DNA of 64,000 bases from Pseudomonadota bacterium (GCA_021805805.1 JAJZEB010000005.1:1-64000), one strand, 5' to 3'. Counted from the stretch's first letter, positions 30,314 through 40,069 are shown. The notes: generated from the sequence alone by a model not told the origin. Translations and numbers: made by a program.

Positions 30314-31750
30314 TCAGCGCTTCGCCACGCGCACCAGCTTCAGCATATTGGTGCCTCCGGGCGCGCCGATCGGCTCGCCGCAGGTGATCGCGTAGCTGTC
30401 GCCGATCTCCAGCGCCCGGTGCTGCTGCACCAGCAGGGCTTCGGCCTGGCGCAGCGCCTCGTCGCGGTCGCTGGGGAAGTGCATCAGCACTGCGCGCACG
30501 TTGCGGAACAGCGCCATCCGGCGCACCGAGCCGACCTGCGGCGACAGCGCGTAGATCGGCATCCGCACCCGGTGCCGGCTCATCCACAGCGCGGTCGATC
30601 CCGACTCGGTCAGCGCGACGATCGCCTTGCATCCCAGATGGTGCGCGGTGAACAGCGCGGCCATCGCGATCGACTGGTCGATTCGGGTGAAGGTCTTGTC
30701 GACGAAGTCGCCTTCGAGCTTCAGCTCCTCGAAGCGCTCGGCCTCGACGCAGATGCTGGCCATCGCCTCGACGGTCTCCACCGGGTATTTGCCGGCCGCG
30801 GTCTCGGCCGACAGCATCACCGCGTCGGTGCCGTCGAGCACCGCGTTGGCCACGTCGGACACCTCGGCGCGCGTCGGCACCGCGTTGGTGATCATCGACT
30901 CCATCATTTGCGTCGCGGTGATCGTCAGCCGGTCCATGTCTCGCGCCATGCGGATCATGCGCTTTTGCAGCGCCGGCACTGCAGCGTTGCCGACTTCGAC
31001 CGCGAGGTCGCCGCGCGCCACCATGATGCCGTCGGACACGCGCAGGATCGCCGCCAGCTCAGGGATTGCCTCGGCGCGCTCGATTTTCGCGATCAGCCCC
31101 GGCTTGTGTCCCCACGGCTCGCCGGCCACGTTGGCCAGCTGGCGCGCCAGTTCCATGTCGGTGGCGTTCTTCGGGAACGACACCGCCAGGTAGTCGGCCT
31201 GGAACGCCATCGCGGTGCGGATGTCGTCCATGTCCTTGGCCGTCAGCGCCGGTGCCGACAGCCCGCCGCCCTGCTTGTTGATTCCCTTGTTGTTCGACAG
31301 CTCGCCGCCGACGACGACGCGGGTGGCGATGCGCGAGCCCTCGACCGACTCGACCGCGAGCACGATCAGGCCGTCGTTGAGCAGCAGCCGGTCGCCGGCG
31401 CGCACGTCGCGCGGCAGGTCCTTGTAGTCCAGCCCGACGCGCTCGGCGTTGCCCAGCTCGCAGGTCGCGTCGAGCGTGAACGGCTGGCCGACCTCGAGCT
31501 GCACCTTGCCGTGCTCGAACTTGCCGACGCGGATTTTCGGGCCCTGCAGGTCGGCCATGATCGCGACCTCGCGCCCCAGCCGCGCCGCGGTGTCGCGCAC
31601 CAGTTGCGCGCGATCGATGTGGTCCTGCGCCTTGCCGTGGGAGAAGTTCAGCCGAACCACGTCGACCCCGGCGCGCAGGATGCGCTCCAGGGTTTCGGGC
31701 GAAGAACTGGCGGGGCCTATCGTGGCGACGATCTTGGTGGCGCGGGGCAT
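30314..31750 (-). CDS. pyk: pyruvate kinase
   Basis: Final ATP-forming step of glycolysis. The 478-aa enzyme shows TKIVATIGPASSSPETL at the start, VVRLNFSHGKAQDH, IMADLQGPKIRVGKF, GIMVARGDLAVEVG and TATQMMESM with VSDVANAVLDGTDAVMLSAETA. The C-terminal allosteric domain is complete. Length and motifs fit the proteobacterial PykA/II type. A TACACT box on the minus strand (31805-31800) lies about 50 nt before the start and could be its -10. Confidence 0.96.
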   Translation of the reverse strand: MPRATKIVATIGPASSSPETLERILRAGVDVVRLNFSHGKAQDHIDRAQLVRDTAARLGREVAIMADLQGPKIRVGKFEHGKVQLEVGQPFTLDATCELGNAERVGLDYKDLPRDVRAGDRLLLNDGLIVLAVESVEGSRIATRVVVGGELSNNKGINKQGGGLSAPALTAKDMDDIRTAMAFQADYLAVSFPKNATDMELARQLANVAGEPWGHKPGLIAKIERAEAIPELAAILRVSDGIMVARGDLAVEVGNAAVPALQKRMIRMARDMDRLTITATQMMESMITNAVPTRAEVSDVANAVLDGTDAVMLSAETAAGKYPVETVEAMASICVEAERFEELKLEGDFVDKTFTRIDQSIAMAALFTAHHLGCKAIVALTESGSTALWMSRHRVRMPIYALSPQVGSVRRMALFRNVRAVLMHFPSDRDEALRQAEALLVQQHRALEIGDSYAITCGEPIGAPGGTNMLKLVRVAKR

Positions 31751-31891
31751 GGTCGGGTTGGTTGCTGCGCGCGGCGCGCGCGTGGGTGGAGACCGTCGCA
31801 GTGTAGGCGCGCGATGTGGCAGTGCGTTGACGCATGCGGCAATTTCCGCGCGTCGTCGTTGCGCGCGGTCGTCGCGCGCGTTTCTTGCGCG

Positions 31892-32215
31892 TCAGGCCAG
31901 CAGCCGCAGCAGCCAGTAGCCGAGCATGCCGCAGACGATGGTTCCGAGGATCTGCCGTCGGGCGAGGAAATAGCCGCTGGCCAGACCCGCCGCACCGAGC
32001 CGGATCCAGACCGGCCCGGCGTTCCCGCCGGCCAGCAGCAGCTCGGGCGCGACCACACCGGCCAGCGCCGCCGCCGGCGCGAAGCGCAGCGCCAGGCGAA
32101 GCCGCGACGGCAGCCGCCAGGCGTGCCGCGGCAGCAGGAACAGCGCGCGGCTGAACACCGTGACCGCGGTCATGCCCGCGGTCAGCTCGACCGCGCCGAG
32201 CGTCGTCATCGTCAT
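31892..32215 (-). CDS. azlD: branched-chain amino acid exporter small subunit AzlD
   Basis: 107-aa membrane protein with about three helices. It forms with AzlC an exporter of branched-chain amino acids or related compounds. The segment FSRALFLLPRHAWRLPSRLRLALRFAPAAALAGVVAPELL is typical of AzlD. The ATG at 32215 overlaps the azlC TGA as ATGA. No regulator (for example an Lrp-type gene) is adjacent. Confidence 0.88.
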   Translation of the reverse strand: MTMTTLGAVELTAGMTAVTVFSRALFLLPRHAWRLPSRLRLALRFAPAAALAGVVAPELLLAGGNAGPVWIRLGAAGLASGYFLARRQILGTIVCGMLGYWLLRLLA

Positions 32216-32946
32216 CGCTGGGGCACCGTCAGGTGTTCCTGGCGCCACGCGTCCCAGGCCATGCCCACGAGCAGCGACACGACGATCGCGGTGACCACGT
32301 TGAGCCGCAGCGGCAGCCAGAACAGCGCCGTGCTCAGCGTCGACGCAAGCACGATGACCAGCGCGGTGGCGCGGTCGGCGAGCTGCCCGAGGATGATCGC
32401 CAGCAGCGCCAGCGTCCCGGCGAAGCCCAGCCCCCAGCTGTCCGGAACGCGGTCGGCGAGCAGCACGCCGCCCAGCGACGGCAGCTGCCAGCACAGCCAG
32501 TTCATCGCCGCTGCACCGAGGAAATAACGCCGCTGCTGCGCACTGCCGTCGGACACCGGGTAGCGGCGCAGCAGCGTGATGATGACCACGTCGCCGTTGA
32601 GGTAGCCGGCCAGCGTGCGCTGCCAGCGCGGCAGGCCCTCGAGGTACGGGCGGACCTGCGCGCTGAACACCACGAAGCGCAGGTTGACGCAGAATGCCGC
32701 GCCGAGCACCAGCGGCAGCGGTGCCGCGGCGGCGATCAGCGGCAGCGCCGCGAGCTGCGCGCTGCCGGCGTAGACGAACAGCGTCATCGCCAGCGCCAGC
32801 CACAGCCCGAGGCCGGACTTGACCATCGCCACCCCGGTGACCAGACCCCACGCCGCGATTCCCAGCCCGGCGCCGCGCATGGCGCGTGCGCCGGCACGCA
32901 CGTCGGCATCGGCGCGCAGCGCGCGCAGCGTCTGGATCAAAGGCAA
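32212..32946 (-). CDS. azlC: branched-chain amino acid exporter large subunit AzlC
   Basis: 244-aa inner-membrane permease. Family hallmarks are GLGIAAWGLVTGVAMVKSGL, the FVYAGSAQLAALPL segment, and NLRFVVFSAQVRPYLEGLPRWQRTLAGYLNGDV. It is read from a TTG at 32946, because GGAG lies 6 nt before it and no ATG occurs before the core; the internal Met at codon 28 would trim the N-terminus. It is coupled to azlD. It may share a transcript with the upstream PglL/M48 genes, 68 bp away. Confidence 0.88.
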   Translation of the reverse strand: MPLIQTLRALRADADVRAGARAMRGAGLGIAAWGLVTGVAMVKSGLGLWLALAMTLFVYAGSAQLAALPLIAAAAPLPLVLGAAFCVNLRFVVFSAQVRPYLEGLPRWQRTLAGYLNGDVVIITLLRRYPVSDGSAQQRRYFLGAAAMNWLCWQLPSLGGVLLADRVPDSWGLGFAGTLALLAIILGQLADRATALVIVLASTLSTALFWLPLRLNVVTAIVVSLLVGMAWDAWRQEHLTVPQR

Positions 32947-33014
32947 GTCGGGCTCCGCGAAACCGCAGATTGTCCCAGCGCCGCAATACACGGGCGGCGC
33001 AGTCGGGAATGTGT

Positions 33015-34835
33015 TCAGTGCCGGGGCACCACGACGCGGCGCAGCACCGGGGCGTCGCGCAGCACCGCCAGCACCCGGGCCGCTTGCGGATCTCCGGCCA
33101 GCCCGGCGTCGGCGGCCAGCCGCGGGAACGCCGCCGCGGTGCGCTGCGCGTACAGCCAGAACGCGCTTGCCGTGTAGCGCGCCAGCTGCATCGCCTGCGC
33201 GTCGCGATGCAGCCGCAGCAGCACGATGATGCGCCGCGACAGCAGCCCCGGGTCGCCCCAGACGTGCGACGCGCGGTCCAGCTCGGCGAGCTTTGCGTGC
33301 AGTGCCGCGGCATCGTCGCCGGGGGCCGGAAGCACTTCGGCGGCGTAGGCGAAATGCACCAGCGGGACGAAGAACCAGTTGTCGCGCAGCGCCCGCGCGC
33401 GCACCTGCGCTGCCGAGGCGCCGCCGACCGAGTACACCGCGTCGGCGCGGGCGTAGTCGAGCGTGGCCTTCGCGCTCAGCGCCAGCAGCAGCGCGGCCAG
33501 CGTCACGGCCGCGGTGCGGCCCGCCGGAGTCGGCGCAGGCTGCGCGTCGTCGCACGCCACGCCTTCGGCCCAGCCGAGCGCGAAGGCGAAGGCGAACAGG
33601 AAGTACACGTACCACAGCGGGTATTCGAGCATGCTGTGCAGCGCCAGGCAGCCGACCACGATCAGCGCAGGCAGCTGGGCGCTGCCGCGCTGGCGTGCGC
33701 GCGCGCGCGCCGGTCGCAGCACCCGCCAGCCGAGCACGGCGCCGAGCAGCACCAGCGCCACGGTTGCGGCCAGGCCGCAATCGACCAGCAGCTGCAGCAC
33801 GATGTTGTGCGCATTGTCGAAATTGTCCAGCGGCAGCGGGTGCAGCCTGCCGGCCACCGCGGTCTGTTCCAGGCCCCAGCCGAGCTGGCCCCAGCCCCAG
33901 CCCAGCCAGGGGCGCTGGCGCCAGACCTCGATGGCGTCGCGCCAGATCATGGCGCGGGCGTCGACCGGCTGGTCGAGCTGGCGCGTCAGCGCGTCCAGGG
34001 TATGGATCCAGCCCAGCTGAGCCGCTTCGCGCATCAGCAGCCACCAAAGCGCGTACAGCAGCGGCAGCGCCAGCAGCGGGTGCTGCCGTGGCTGGCGCCA
34101 GGCGCGCGGCAGCACCAGCAGCACCAGCAGCGCGATCAGCAGCACGTGCGCCAGCGCGGTGCGCGACGCGCTGGCCTCCAGCGCCCAGCTCAGCGCCAGC
34201 GCGGCGGCCCAGACCAGCCCCGGGCGAAGCCGCGGCGCCAGTCCGGCGAGTCCGGCGCAGCCCAGGGCAAGCGCGGTGGCGTAATGGTTCGGCTGGCGCA
34301 AGTTGCCGTAGATGCGCCCGTCGCCGGGAAAGCTGACGAACTGGAAGACCCACGCAGCGTGCACGTTGATTGCGTTGCTCAGCGCCGGCATTTGCCAGAC
34401 CGCGAACTGCACCAGTCCGATCGCCGCCTGCAGCAGGCCCTGCAGCAGCAGCGCCTGGCAGGCGACGTCGATCCACGCCGGCTCGGCCGCCGCGCGCCGC
34501 CCCAGCCCGGCGAGCAGTGCGGCGCCGAGCAGCACGGCGACCGCGTCCCAGCCCTGGCTCGGGTACGCGAGCATGCCGCCGGCGGCCTGTGCCGCGATCA
34601 CTGCGGCCAGCGCGGCGAACAGCGCCGCCGACCAGCCGGCGCGCGGCGTGCGCCCGGCGGCCGCGGCGGCCAGCAGCGCCAGGCCCCACAGCCCGGCGGC
34701 CAGCAGCATGGTTCCGGTCTTCGCGCTGGGTCCGGGATCGAGCGGCCAGACGAACGGCAGGCACAGCGCGAGCACCAGCAGGCCCTGGGCCAGCGTGCCC
34801 GACGGGCCCTGGCGGTGTGCGACGACGGAGTTCAT
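33015..34835 (-). CDS. PglL-like O-oligosaccharyltransferase (Wzy_C family)
   Basis: 606-aa polytopic inner-membrane protein with about 11-12 helices. The central loop has FPGDGRIYGNLRQPNHYATAL followed by WRDAIEVWRQRPWLGWGWG and DNAHNIVLQLLVDCGL, matching the Wzy_C/PglL architecture. The C-terminal 120 residues form a soluble helical tail with repeats around AQVRARALRDNW. Such enzymes transfer a lipid-linked glycan to pilin or other periplasmic proteins. An O-antigen ligase role cannot be excluded, but the RQPNH segment and tail favour PglL. No pilin or glycan cluster is here. The start overlaps the M48 stop by 4 bp. Confidence 0.8.
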   Translation of the reverse strand: MNSVVAHRQGPSGTLAQGLLVLALCLPFVWPLDPGPSAKTGTMLLAAGLWGLALLAAAAAGRTPRAGWSAALFAALAAVIAAQAAGGMLAYPSQGWDAVAVLLGAALLAGLGRRAAAEPAWIDVACQALLLQGLLQAAIGLVQFAVWQMPALSNAINVHAAWVFQFVSFPGDGRIYGNLRQPNHYATALALGCAGLAGLAPRLRPGLVWAAALALSWALEASASRTALAHVLLIALLVLLVLPRAWRQPRQHPLLALPLLYALWWLLMREAAQLGWIHTLDALTRQLDQPVDARAMIWRDAIEVWRQRPWLGWGWGQLGWGLEQTAVAGRLHPLPLDNFDNAHNIVLQLLVDCGLAATVALVLLGAVLGWRVLRPARARARQRGSAQLPALIVVGCLALHSMLEYPLWYVYFLFAFAFALGWAEGVACDDAQPAPTPAGRTAAVTLAALLLALSAKATLDYARADAVYSVGGASAAQVRARALRDNWFFVPLVHFAYAAEVLPAPGDDAAALHAKLAELDRASHVWGDPGLLSRRIIVLLRLHRDAQAMQLARYTASAFWLYAQRTAAAFPRLAADAGLAGDPQAARVLAVLRDAPVLRRVVVPRH

Positions 34836-36391
34836 TGCGGCAGCAGCTTGTCCAGCGCCTTGTTGCGCGCGAGCTGGCGCTGCATCGCTGCCAGTCGCGC
34901 GTCGACGATCGACGCTTCGAAATAGTCGGTGCGCGGAGTCTTCTGCGCGATCTTCAGCTGCACGATCGCGCCTTCGAGGTTGCCGCGCAGCGCGTAGGCT
35001 TCGGCCGTTGCGCGGTGCTGCGCCGCGACCTTGCCCGATCGCGCGCAGGCTTGCGCCAACCATTCCCACAGCGGTACGTCGCGCGGGTGCAGAACGACCT
35101 GGTCGCGCAGGAAGGCGAGCGCTGCAGCCGGATCGGGCGAAGCCAGCAGCGCGCGCACCTGCAGGTGCAGCGCGGCGCGCGATTTCGGCGCGCGCGCGCG
35201 CAGCGTGCGCGCCAGCGTCAGCGCGGCGTCGGCACGGCCGGAGGCGAGCAGCAGGTCGCCGTCGAGCAGGTCCAGCGGGAGTTGGTCCACAGCGTCGAAC
35301 CCGGTTGCGAGCTGGCGCGCGCGCTGCAGCGCGGTCCGCGCCCGCGCCGTGTCGCCGACCGCGTGCCAGGCCGCGGACTCGCCGTAGGCCCATGCCGCGC
35401 GCTGTGCCGGGAAGCGCACCGGCAGATCGCCGGTCGGGGTCGCGAACAGCGCGGCCAGGCGGCGCAGCTCGGCGGCGTGGCGCGGCGTCAGCACCCGCGC
35501 GCGCGCGTTCATCAGCCAGAACGACAGGCTGCGGTCGGGCGGCAGCGGCTGGTCGCCGCCGCGCGCCTGCGCGTCGGCGATGCGCTCGCTGTCGAGTGGG
35601 TGATCCTGCAGGAAGGCGTAGACGTCGGCGCTGTCGAGCCTCGACAGCGAGTCGAGGCGCTCGAGCATGCTCGCCATCGCCTGCGGTGGATAGCCCGACG
35701 CGCGCAGCACCGCGATGCCGACGCGGTCGGCGTCGCGCTCGACGTTGCGCGAGAACGCCAGCATGCTGTCCATCGCCGCGGCCTGGCCGCCCATCGCCAG
35801 GCCCTCGGCGGCGTTGCCGTTGCCGCTGACCCCGGCCAGGATCGCCAGCACCAGCGAGCCGACCGAAATCAGCGATTCGGATCCTGCGTGCGCCAGCTTC
35901 TGCTCGATGTGGCGCTGGGTGATGTGCGACATTTCGTGCGCGAAAACCGCGGCCATCTGGTCCTGGCCGCGCGCGTCGATCACGGTTCCGGTGTGCATGC
36001 AGATGAATCCGCCGGGCAGTGCGAAGGCGTTGAAGGTCGGGTCGCGCAGCAGCTCGACGTCGAAGGTCTTCGGCGCCTCGGGCTCGGCGGTGGCGTCTGC
36101 CGCCGGGGTCATGCGGTCGACGATGTCCTGCAGGTACTGGCGCAGCAGCGCGTCGTCGAGGTAGTCGGGGTCGTTGCGGATCTGCTCCATGATGCGCTCG
36201 CCCAGGCGCATCTCGGCCGCGGGCGAAAGCTGCCCCTGCGCGGCATCGCCCAGCGCCGGCAGGCGCCCGATTCCGTCTCCGGCCAGCGTGGCCTGCGCGG
36301 CGCGCGGCAGTGCCAGCAGCGGCAGCGTGCAGCAGGCGCAGCGCAGCAGCCGGCGGCGGCCGTGATCGGCTGGGGGGCGGGGATCGGTCAC
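34832..36391 (-). CDS. periplasmic M48 metalloprotease with TPR tail (BepA-like)
   Basis: 519-aa exported protein. The N-terminus GRRRLLRCACCTLPLLAL resembles a signal, possibly twin-arginine. The zinc motif is HEMSH at residues 152-156 in VFAHEMSHITQRH, with the third ligand in SRNVERDADRVGI. The second half is helical with TPR-like repeats (for example ALLASPDPAAALAFLRDQVVLHPRD). BepA/YfgC members assist outer-membrane protein assembly and degrade stalled LptD or BamA. The start is a GTG at 36391, 6 bp after ptsI; no in-frame ATG occurs before residue 61. Confidence 0.9.
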   Translation of the reverse strand: MTDPRPPADHGRRRLLRCACCTLPLLALPRAAQATLAGDGIGRLPALGDAAQGQLSPAAEMRLGERIMEQIRNDPDYLDDALLRQYLQDIVDRMTPAADATAEPEAPKTFDVELLRDPTFNAFALPGGFICMHTGTVIDARGQDQMAAVFAHEMSHITQRHIEQKLAHAGSESLISVGSLVLAILAGVSGNGNAAEGLAMGGQAAAMDSMLAFSRNVERDADRVGIAVLRASGYPPQAMASMLERLDSLSRLDSADVYAFLQDHPLDSERIADAQARGGDQPLPPDRSLSFWLMNARARVLTPRHAAELRRLAALFATPTGDLPVRFPAQRAAWAYGESAAWHAVGDTARARTALQRARQLATGFDAVDQLPLDLLDGDLLLASGRADAALTLARTLRARAPKSRAALHLQVRALLASPDPAAALAFLRDQVVLHPRDVPLWEWLAQACARSGKVAAQHRATAEAYALRGNLEGAIVQLKIAQKTPRTDYFEASIVDARLAAMQRQLARNKALDKLLPQ

Positions 36392-36397
36392 CGGAAT

Positions 36398-38170
36398 TCA
36401 GCCGGCCAGCGCGGCCAGCGCGCGCTGCTGGCCCTCGGGTTCGAACTCGGCCAGAACGGCCTGCGCCAGCGGCGCCAGCCGCGCGCAATCGGCGCGCAGC
36501 ACTTGCTGCTTGACGCTGAGCAGCTGCGCCGGATGCATCGAAAAGCTGCGCAGCCCCAGCCCGAGCAGAAGCCGCGTGAGCTGCGGGTCGCCGGCCATTT
36601 CGCCGCACACGCTGACGTGCACCGCGCGTCCTTTCCAGTTGTGCGCTCCGTGCGCCTGTTCGATGGTCTGCCCGAGCAGCTGCAGCACGGCCGGGTGCAG
36701 CGGATCGTAAAGGCTGGCGACGCTTTCGTCGGCGCGGTCGATCGCCAGCGTGTACTGCACCAGGTCGTTGGTGCCGATGGAGATGAAATCGAAATGCCGC
36801 AGGAACAGCGGCAGCATCAGCACCGCGCCGGGGACCTCGATCATCGCGCCGACCTCGACCGGGCCGTGCGCGATTCCGGCGGCGTCGAGCTCGTTGCGTG
36901 CCAGCTCGAGCTGGGTGAAGGTCTGGCGCAGCTCGCCTGCGTGCGCCAGCATCGGGATCAGGATGCGCAGCGGCCCGCAGACGGCGGCGCGCAGCAGCGC
37001 GCGCAGCTGCACGCGGAACATCGCCGGATCCGACAGGCTGTAGCGGATCGCGCGCAGCCCCAGAGCCGGGTTCAGATGGTTGAACTCGCCGTCGCGGTAG
37101 TCGACCGTGGTGTCCAGCGGCTTGTCGGCGCCGATGTCGATGGTGCGGATCGTCACCGGTCTGCCTCCCATCGCCTGCAGCACCTTCCGGTAGGCCGAGA
37201 ACTGCGCCTCCTCGTCGGGCAGCGCGTGCTTGCGGTTCATGAACAGGAACTCGGTGCGGAACAGGCCGACGCCCGCCGCGCCGCTGGCCAGCGCGGCTTC
37301 GCAGTCCTCGGGCAGCTCGATGTTGGCCAGCAGCTCGACCTGCTGGCCGTCGAGGGTGCGCGTCGGGGTGTGCACCAGGCGCTTGAGGCGTTCGCGGCCG
37401 AGTTCGGATTCCTGCTTGCGGACGCGGTAGTCCTCGACGATGATCGGCGACGGGTCGACGATCAGCAGCCCGTTGTCGCCGTCGATCACGACCCAGTCGT
37501 CCTGCCGGATCAGCCGGCTGGCCTCGCGCGCGCCGACCACCGCCGGAATGTCCAGGCTGCGCGCGACGATCGCGGTGTGCGAGGTCTTGCCGCCGACGTC
37601 GGTGACGAAGCCGCCGAACACGCCTTGCTTGAACTGCATCATGTCGGCCGGCGCGATGTCGTGCGCGACCAGCACCAGCGCGTCGCCGTCGCTGCCGCGG
37701 TGCAGCGCGCTGCTGCCGCCGAGCACGCTGCTGCCGCGCAGCGCGTACAGCAGGCGCTCGACCACCTGCTCGACGTCGGCCTTGCGGTCGCGCAGGTAGC
37801 TGTCGTCCATTTCGTCGAAGCTGCGCGCGATGACGTCGAGCTGCGCGGTCAGCGCCCATTCGGCGTTATAGCGGCGTTGACGGATCCAGCCCGCGGTCTC
37901 GCGCCCGATCTGCGGGTCGTCGAGCAGCATCTTGTGCACGTCGATGAACGCCGACAGTTCGGGCGGCGCGTCGTCGGGGAGTTCGCCCTGCAGGGTGTCG
38001 AGTTCGGCGCGCACGGCCAGGCGCGCTGCTCGCAGCCGGTTGACCTCGTGCTCCTCGCTCCCCGGGTCGACGAAGTAGTGCGCCACGTCGAGCCGGGCCG
38101 AGGTCAGCAGCACGGCGCGCCCGACTGCGACGCCGCGTGAAACGGGAATGCCGAAGATCTGGACAGCCAT
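36398..38170 (-). CDS. ptsI: PTS enzyme I (phosphoenolpyruvate-protein phosphotransferase)
   Basis: Takes phosphate from PEP and passes it to HPr. The 590-aa protein has the phosphohistidine in DVGGKTSHTAIVARS (His198), VGLFRTEFLFMNR, the PEP-binding TIDIGADKP and IGTNDLVQYTLAIDR, and the catalytic Cys in VHVSVCGEMAGD. In most Burkholderiales ptsI follows ptsH directly. Here it comes after a two-component system and a Spy-like gene, 66 bp downstream of the kinase, and 6 bp before the M48 protease. Confidence 0.97.
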   Translation of the reverse strand: MAVQIFGIPVSRGVAVGRAVLLTSARLDVAHYFVDPGSEEHEVNRLRAARLAVRAELDTLQGELPDDAPPELSAFIDVHKMLLDDPQIGRETAGWIRQRRYNAEWALTAQLDVIARSFDEMDDSYLRDRKADVEQVVERLLYALRGSSVLGGSSALHRGSDGDALVLVAHDIAPADMMQFKQGVFGGFVTDVGGKTSHTAIVARSLDIPAVVGAREASRLIRQDDWVVIDGDNGLLIVDPSPIIVEDYRVRKQESELGRERLKRLVHTPTRTLDGQQVELLANIELPEDCEAALASGAAGVGLFRTEFLFMNRKHALPDEEAQFSAYRKVLQAMGGRPVTIRTIDIGADKPLDTTVDYRDGEFNHLNPALGLRAIRYSLSDPAMFRVQLRALLRAAVCGPLRILIPMLAHAGELRQTFTQLELARNELDAAGIAHGPVEVGAMIEVPGAVLMLPLFLRHFDFISIGTNDLVQYTLAIDRADESVASLYDPLHPAVLQLLGQTIEQAHGAHNWKGRAVHVSVCGEMAGDPQLTRLLLGLGLRSFSMHPAQLLSVKQQVLRADCARLAPLAQAVLAEFEPEGQQRALAALAG

Positions 38171-38236
38171 GGTGCAATGGTAGACGGTCGACGCAGCCGC
38201 CGGTTGTGACGCGACGTGCACGCACGCGAACGCGAT

Positions 38237-39319
38237 TCAGCCGGCCGTTCCGATCTCGATCACGAAGCGCGCGCCGCCGCCCGGGTTGGGCTCGTAGCGC
38301 GCGACGCCGCCGTGCAGCTCGGCGATGCGGCGCACCAGCGCCAGCCCCAGGCCGCTGCCGTCGCCGCTGCCGCCGCGCAGGCGCACGAACGGCTCGAAAA
38401 TGCGCTGTGCCTGCGCTGCCGGAACTCCGGGGCCGCGGTCGGCGACGCAGATCACGGCGCCGCGCGCGCTGCGCTGCACCGAAACCTCGGGCGGCTGCCC
38501 CGGGGCGTGCTTGCGCGCGTTGTCGAGCAGGTTGCGCAGCGCGTGGCGCAGCAGCCGCTCGTCGGCCTGGATGCGCACCCAGTCGCCCTGCGCCTCGACG
38601 CCGTCGCGCGCCGCCTCCTCGGCGGCCAGCGCCAGCAGGTCGACCTCGCGCGAGTCGAGCACGCGCCGGCCCCCGGCGTCGAGCCGGCTGAACAGCAGGA
38701 TGGCACCAATCAGATGATCGAGTTCGGCCAGGTCGCGCCTGGCCTCGCGCAACGCCGCGGCTTGCGCCTCGCTGGCGTCGTGGCCCAGCGTTTCCATCGC
38801 CATGCGCAGCCTGGTCAGCGGGGTGCGCAGTTCGTGCGAGGTGTACGCGAGCAGCGACTTGTGGCTTTGCACAAGCGTTTCGATGCGTGCCGCGGCGTCG
38901 TTGAACGCGGTGGCCAGCGCGGCGACCTCGTCGCTTCCCTCGACCGCCACGCGCGCGCCCAGGTCGAGGTTGCCCAGCGCCTGCACCGCGCCCTGCAGCC
39001 GGCGCAGCCGGGCGCTGAGGCGGCGCACCAGCGGCACGCAGATCGCGGCCACCAGCGCAGCGCTGAGCAGCGTCGTCGACAGCGGCGACAGCAGCAGGTG
39101 GCGCAGCGGCGACGGGCGCACGCCGTACAGCCGCATCATCGCCAGGAACACCTGGTGGCGCAGCTCGGCCTGTTGCGGGTCGAGGAAGAACAGCCGGTGC
39201 AGCACCAGCGCCGAGACCAGCGCCTGCGCCAGCAGCGCGGCGATCAGCGCCAGCGCGAAGCGCGCCCACATCGGCACCGCGATGCGCCGCTGCCGGATCG
39301 TCGGGGCGGGTTCGACCAC
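38237..39319 (-). CDS. envelope-type sensor histidine kinase
   Basis: 360 aa with TM1 (about 20-44), a very short periplasmic loop of about 35 residues, TM2 (about 80-98), HAMP, and the dimerisation box TSHELRTPLTRLRM with His162. The ATPase motifs are LRNLLDNARKHAP, DRGPGVP and GSGLGLALVRRI. Kinase size and its Spy-like neighbour resemble the CpxA/RstB type of envelope-stress sensors, but the loop is much shorter than in CpxA. The start is a GTG at 39319, 3 bp after the regulator stop. Stimulus unknown. Confidence 0.9.
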   Translation of the reverse strand: MVEPAPTIRQRRIAVPMWARFALALIAALLAQALVSALVLHRLFFLDPQQAELRHQVFLAMMRLYGVRPSPLRHLLLSPLSTTLLSAALVAAICVPLVRRLSARLRRLQGAVQALGNLDLGARVAVEGSDEVAALATAFNDAAARIETLVQSHKSLLAYTSHELRTPLTRLRMAMETLGHDASEAQAAALREARRDLAELDHLIGAILLFSRLDAGGRRVLDSREVDLLALAAEEAARDGVEAQGDWVRIQADERLLRHALRNLLDNARKHAPGQPPEVSVQRSARGAVICVADRGPGVPAAQAQRIFEPFVRLRGGSGDGSGLGLALVRRIAELHGGVARYEPNPGGGARFVIEIGTAG

Positions 39320-39322
39320 GGC

Positions 39323-40069
39323 TCAGTTTCCGTCCTGGCTGCGCGCGAACACATAGCCGGCGCCGCGCAGCGTGAGAATGCGGCGCGGGTGGCGCGGATC
39401 GTCCTCCAGCGCGGCACGGATGCGACTGACGTGAACGTCGATCGAGCGATCGTAGACCTCGGAGGCGTCGCCGTGCGACTTCACCGCGTCGAGCAGGAAC
39501 TCGCGCGACAGCACGCGCCCCGGATGGCGCGCCAGCGCCAGCAGCAGGTCGAACTGGTAGCCGGTCAGGTTGCGCGGCTCGCCGTCGACGCGCGCCTGCC
39601 GCGCCGCGGCGTCGATTTCCAGGCGGCCGTAGCGCAGCACCTGCGATCCCGGCGTGCCGGTGCGTCGGCGCTGGATGGCACGCAGGCGGGCCAGCAGTTC
39701 GCGCGGTTCGAACGGCTTGGGCAGGTAGTCGTCGGCGCCGAGCTCCAGGCCGAGAACGCGGTCCAGCGGATCGCCGCGCGCGGTCAGCATCAGCACCGGC
39801 AGTTCGCCTCCGGCGCCGCGCAGACGGCGGCACAGGTCGAGGCCGTCGCCGTCGGGCAGCATCAGGTCGAGCACCATGGCGTCGAAGCCCGGGCCGTGGC
39901 CGATCGCGTCGCCCATTCCGAGCAGCGACTCGGCCTGCGCCAGCGTCGACACGTGACGTACCTGCCAGCCGGCCGCGCGCAGGTACTCCTCGACCATCTG
40001 CGCCAGCCGCGCGTCGTCCTCGACCAGCAGCACGCGCGCCGCTGCGCGTTCGTCAGAAACGGTGGCCAT
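39323..40069 (-). CDS. OmpR-family response regulator, envelope type
   Basis: 248 aa. The receiver domain has LLVEDDARL, phosphoacceptor Asp68 in AMVLDLMLPDGDG and Lys in YLPKPFEP. The winged helix contains LTGYQFDLLLALARHPGRVLSREFLLDAV and RSIDVHVSRIRAALEDDPRHPRRILTLRGAGYVF, close to CpxR/RstA-type regulators. Its first 17 bases overlap the end of the Spy-like gene, so the three genes Spy-RR-HK are tightly coupled. It may autoregulate the operon, and ptsI downstream with it. Confidence 0.93.
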   Translation of the reverse strand: MATVSDERAAARVLLVEDDARLAQMVEEYLRAAGWQVRHVSTLAQAESLLGMGDAIGHGPGFDAMVLDLMLPDGDGLDLCRRLRGAGGELPVLMLTARGDPLDRVLGLELGADDYLPKPFEPRELLARLRAIQRRRTGTPGSQVLRYGRLEIDAAARQARVDGEPRNLTGYQFDLLLALARHPGRVLSREFLLDAVKSHGDASEVYDRSIDVHVSRIRAALEDDPRHPRRILTLRGAGYVFARSQDGN

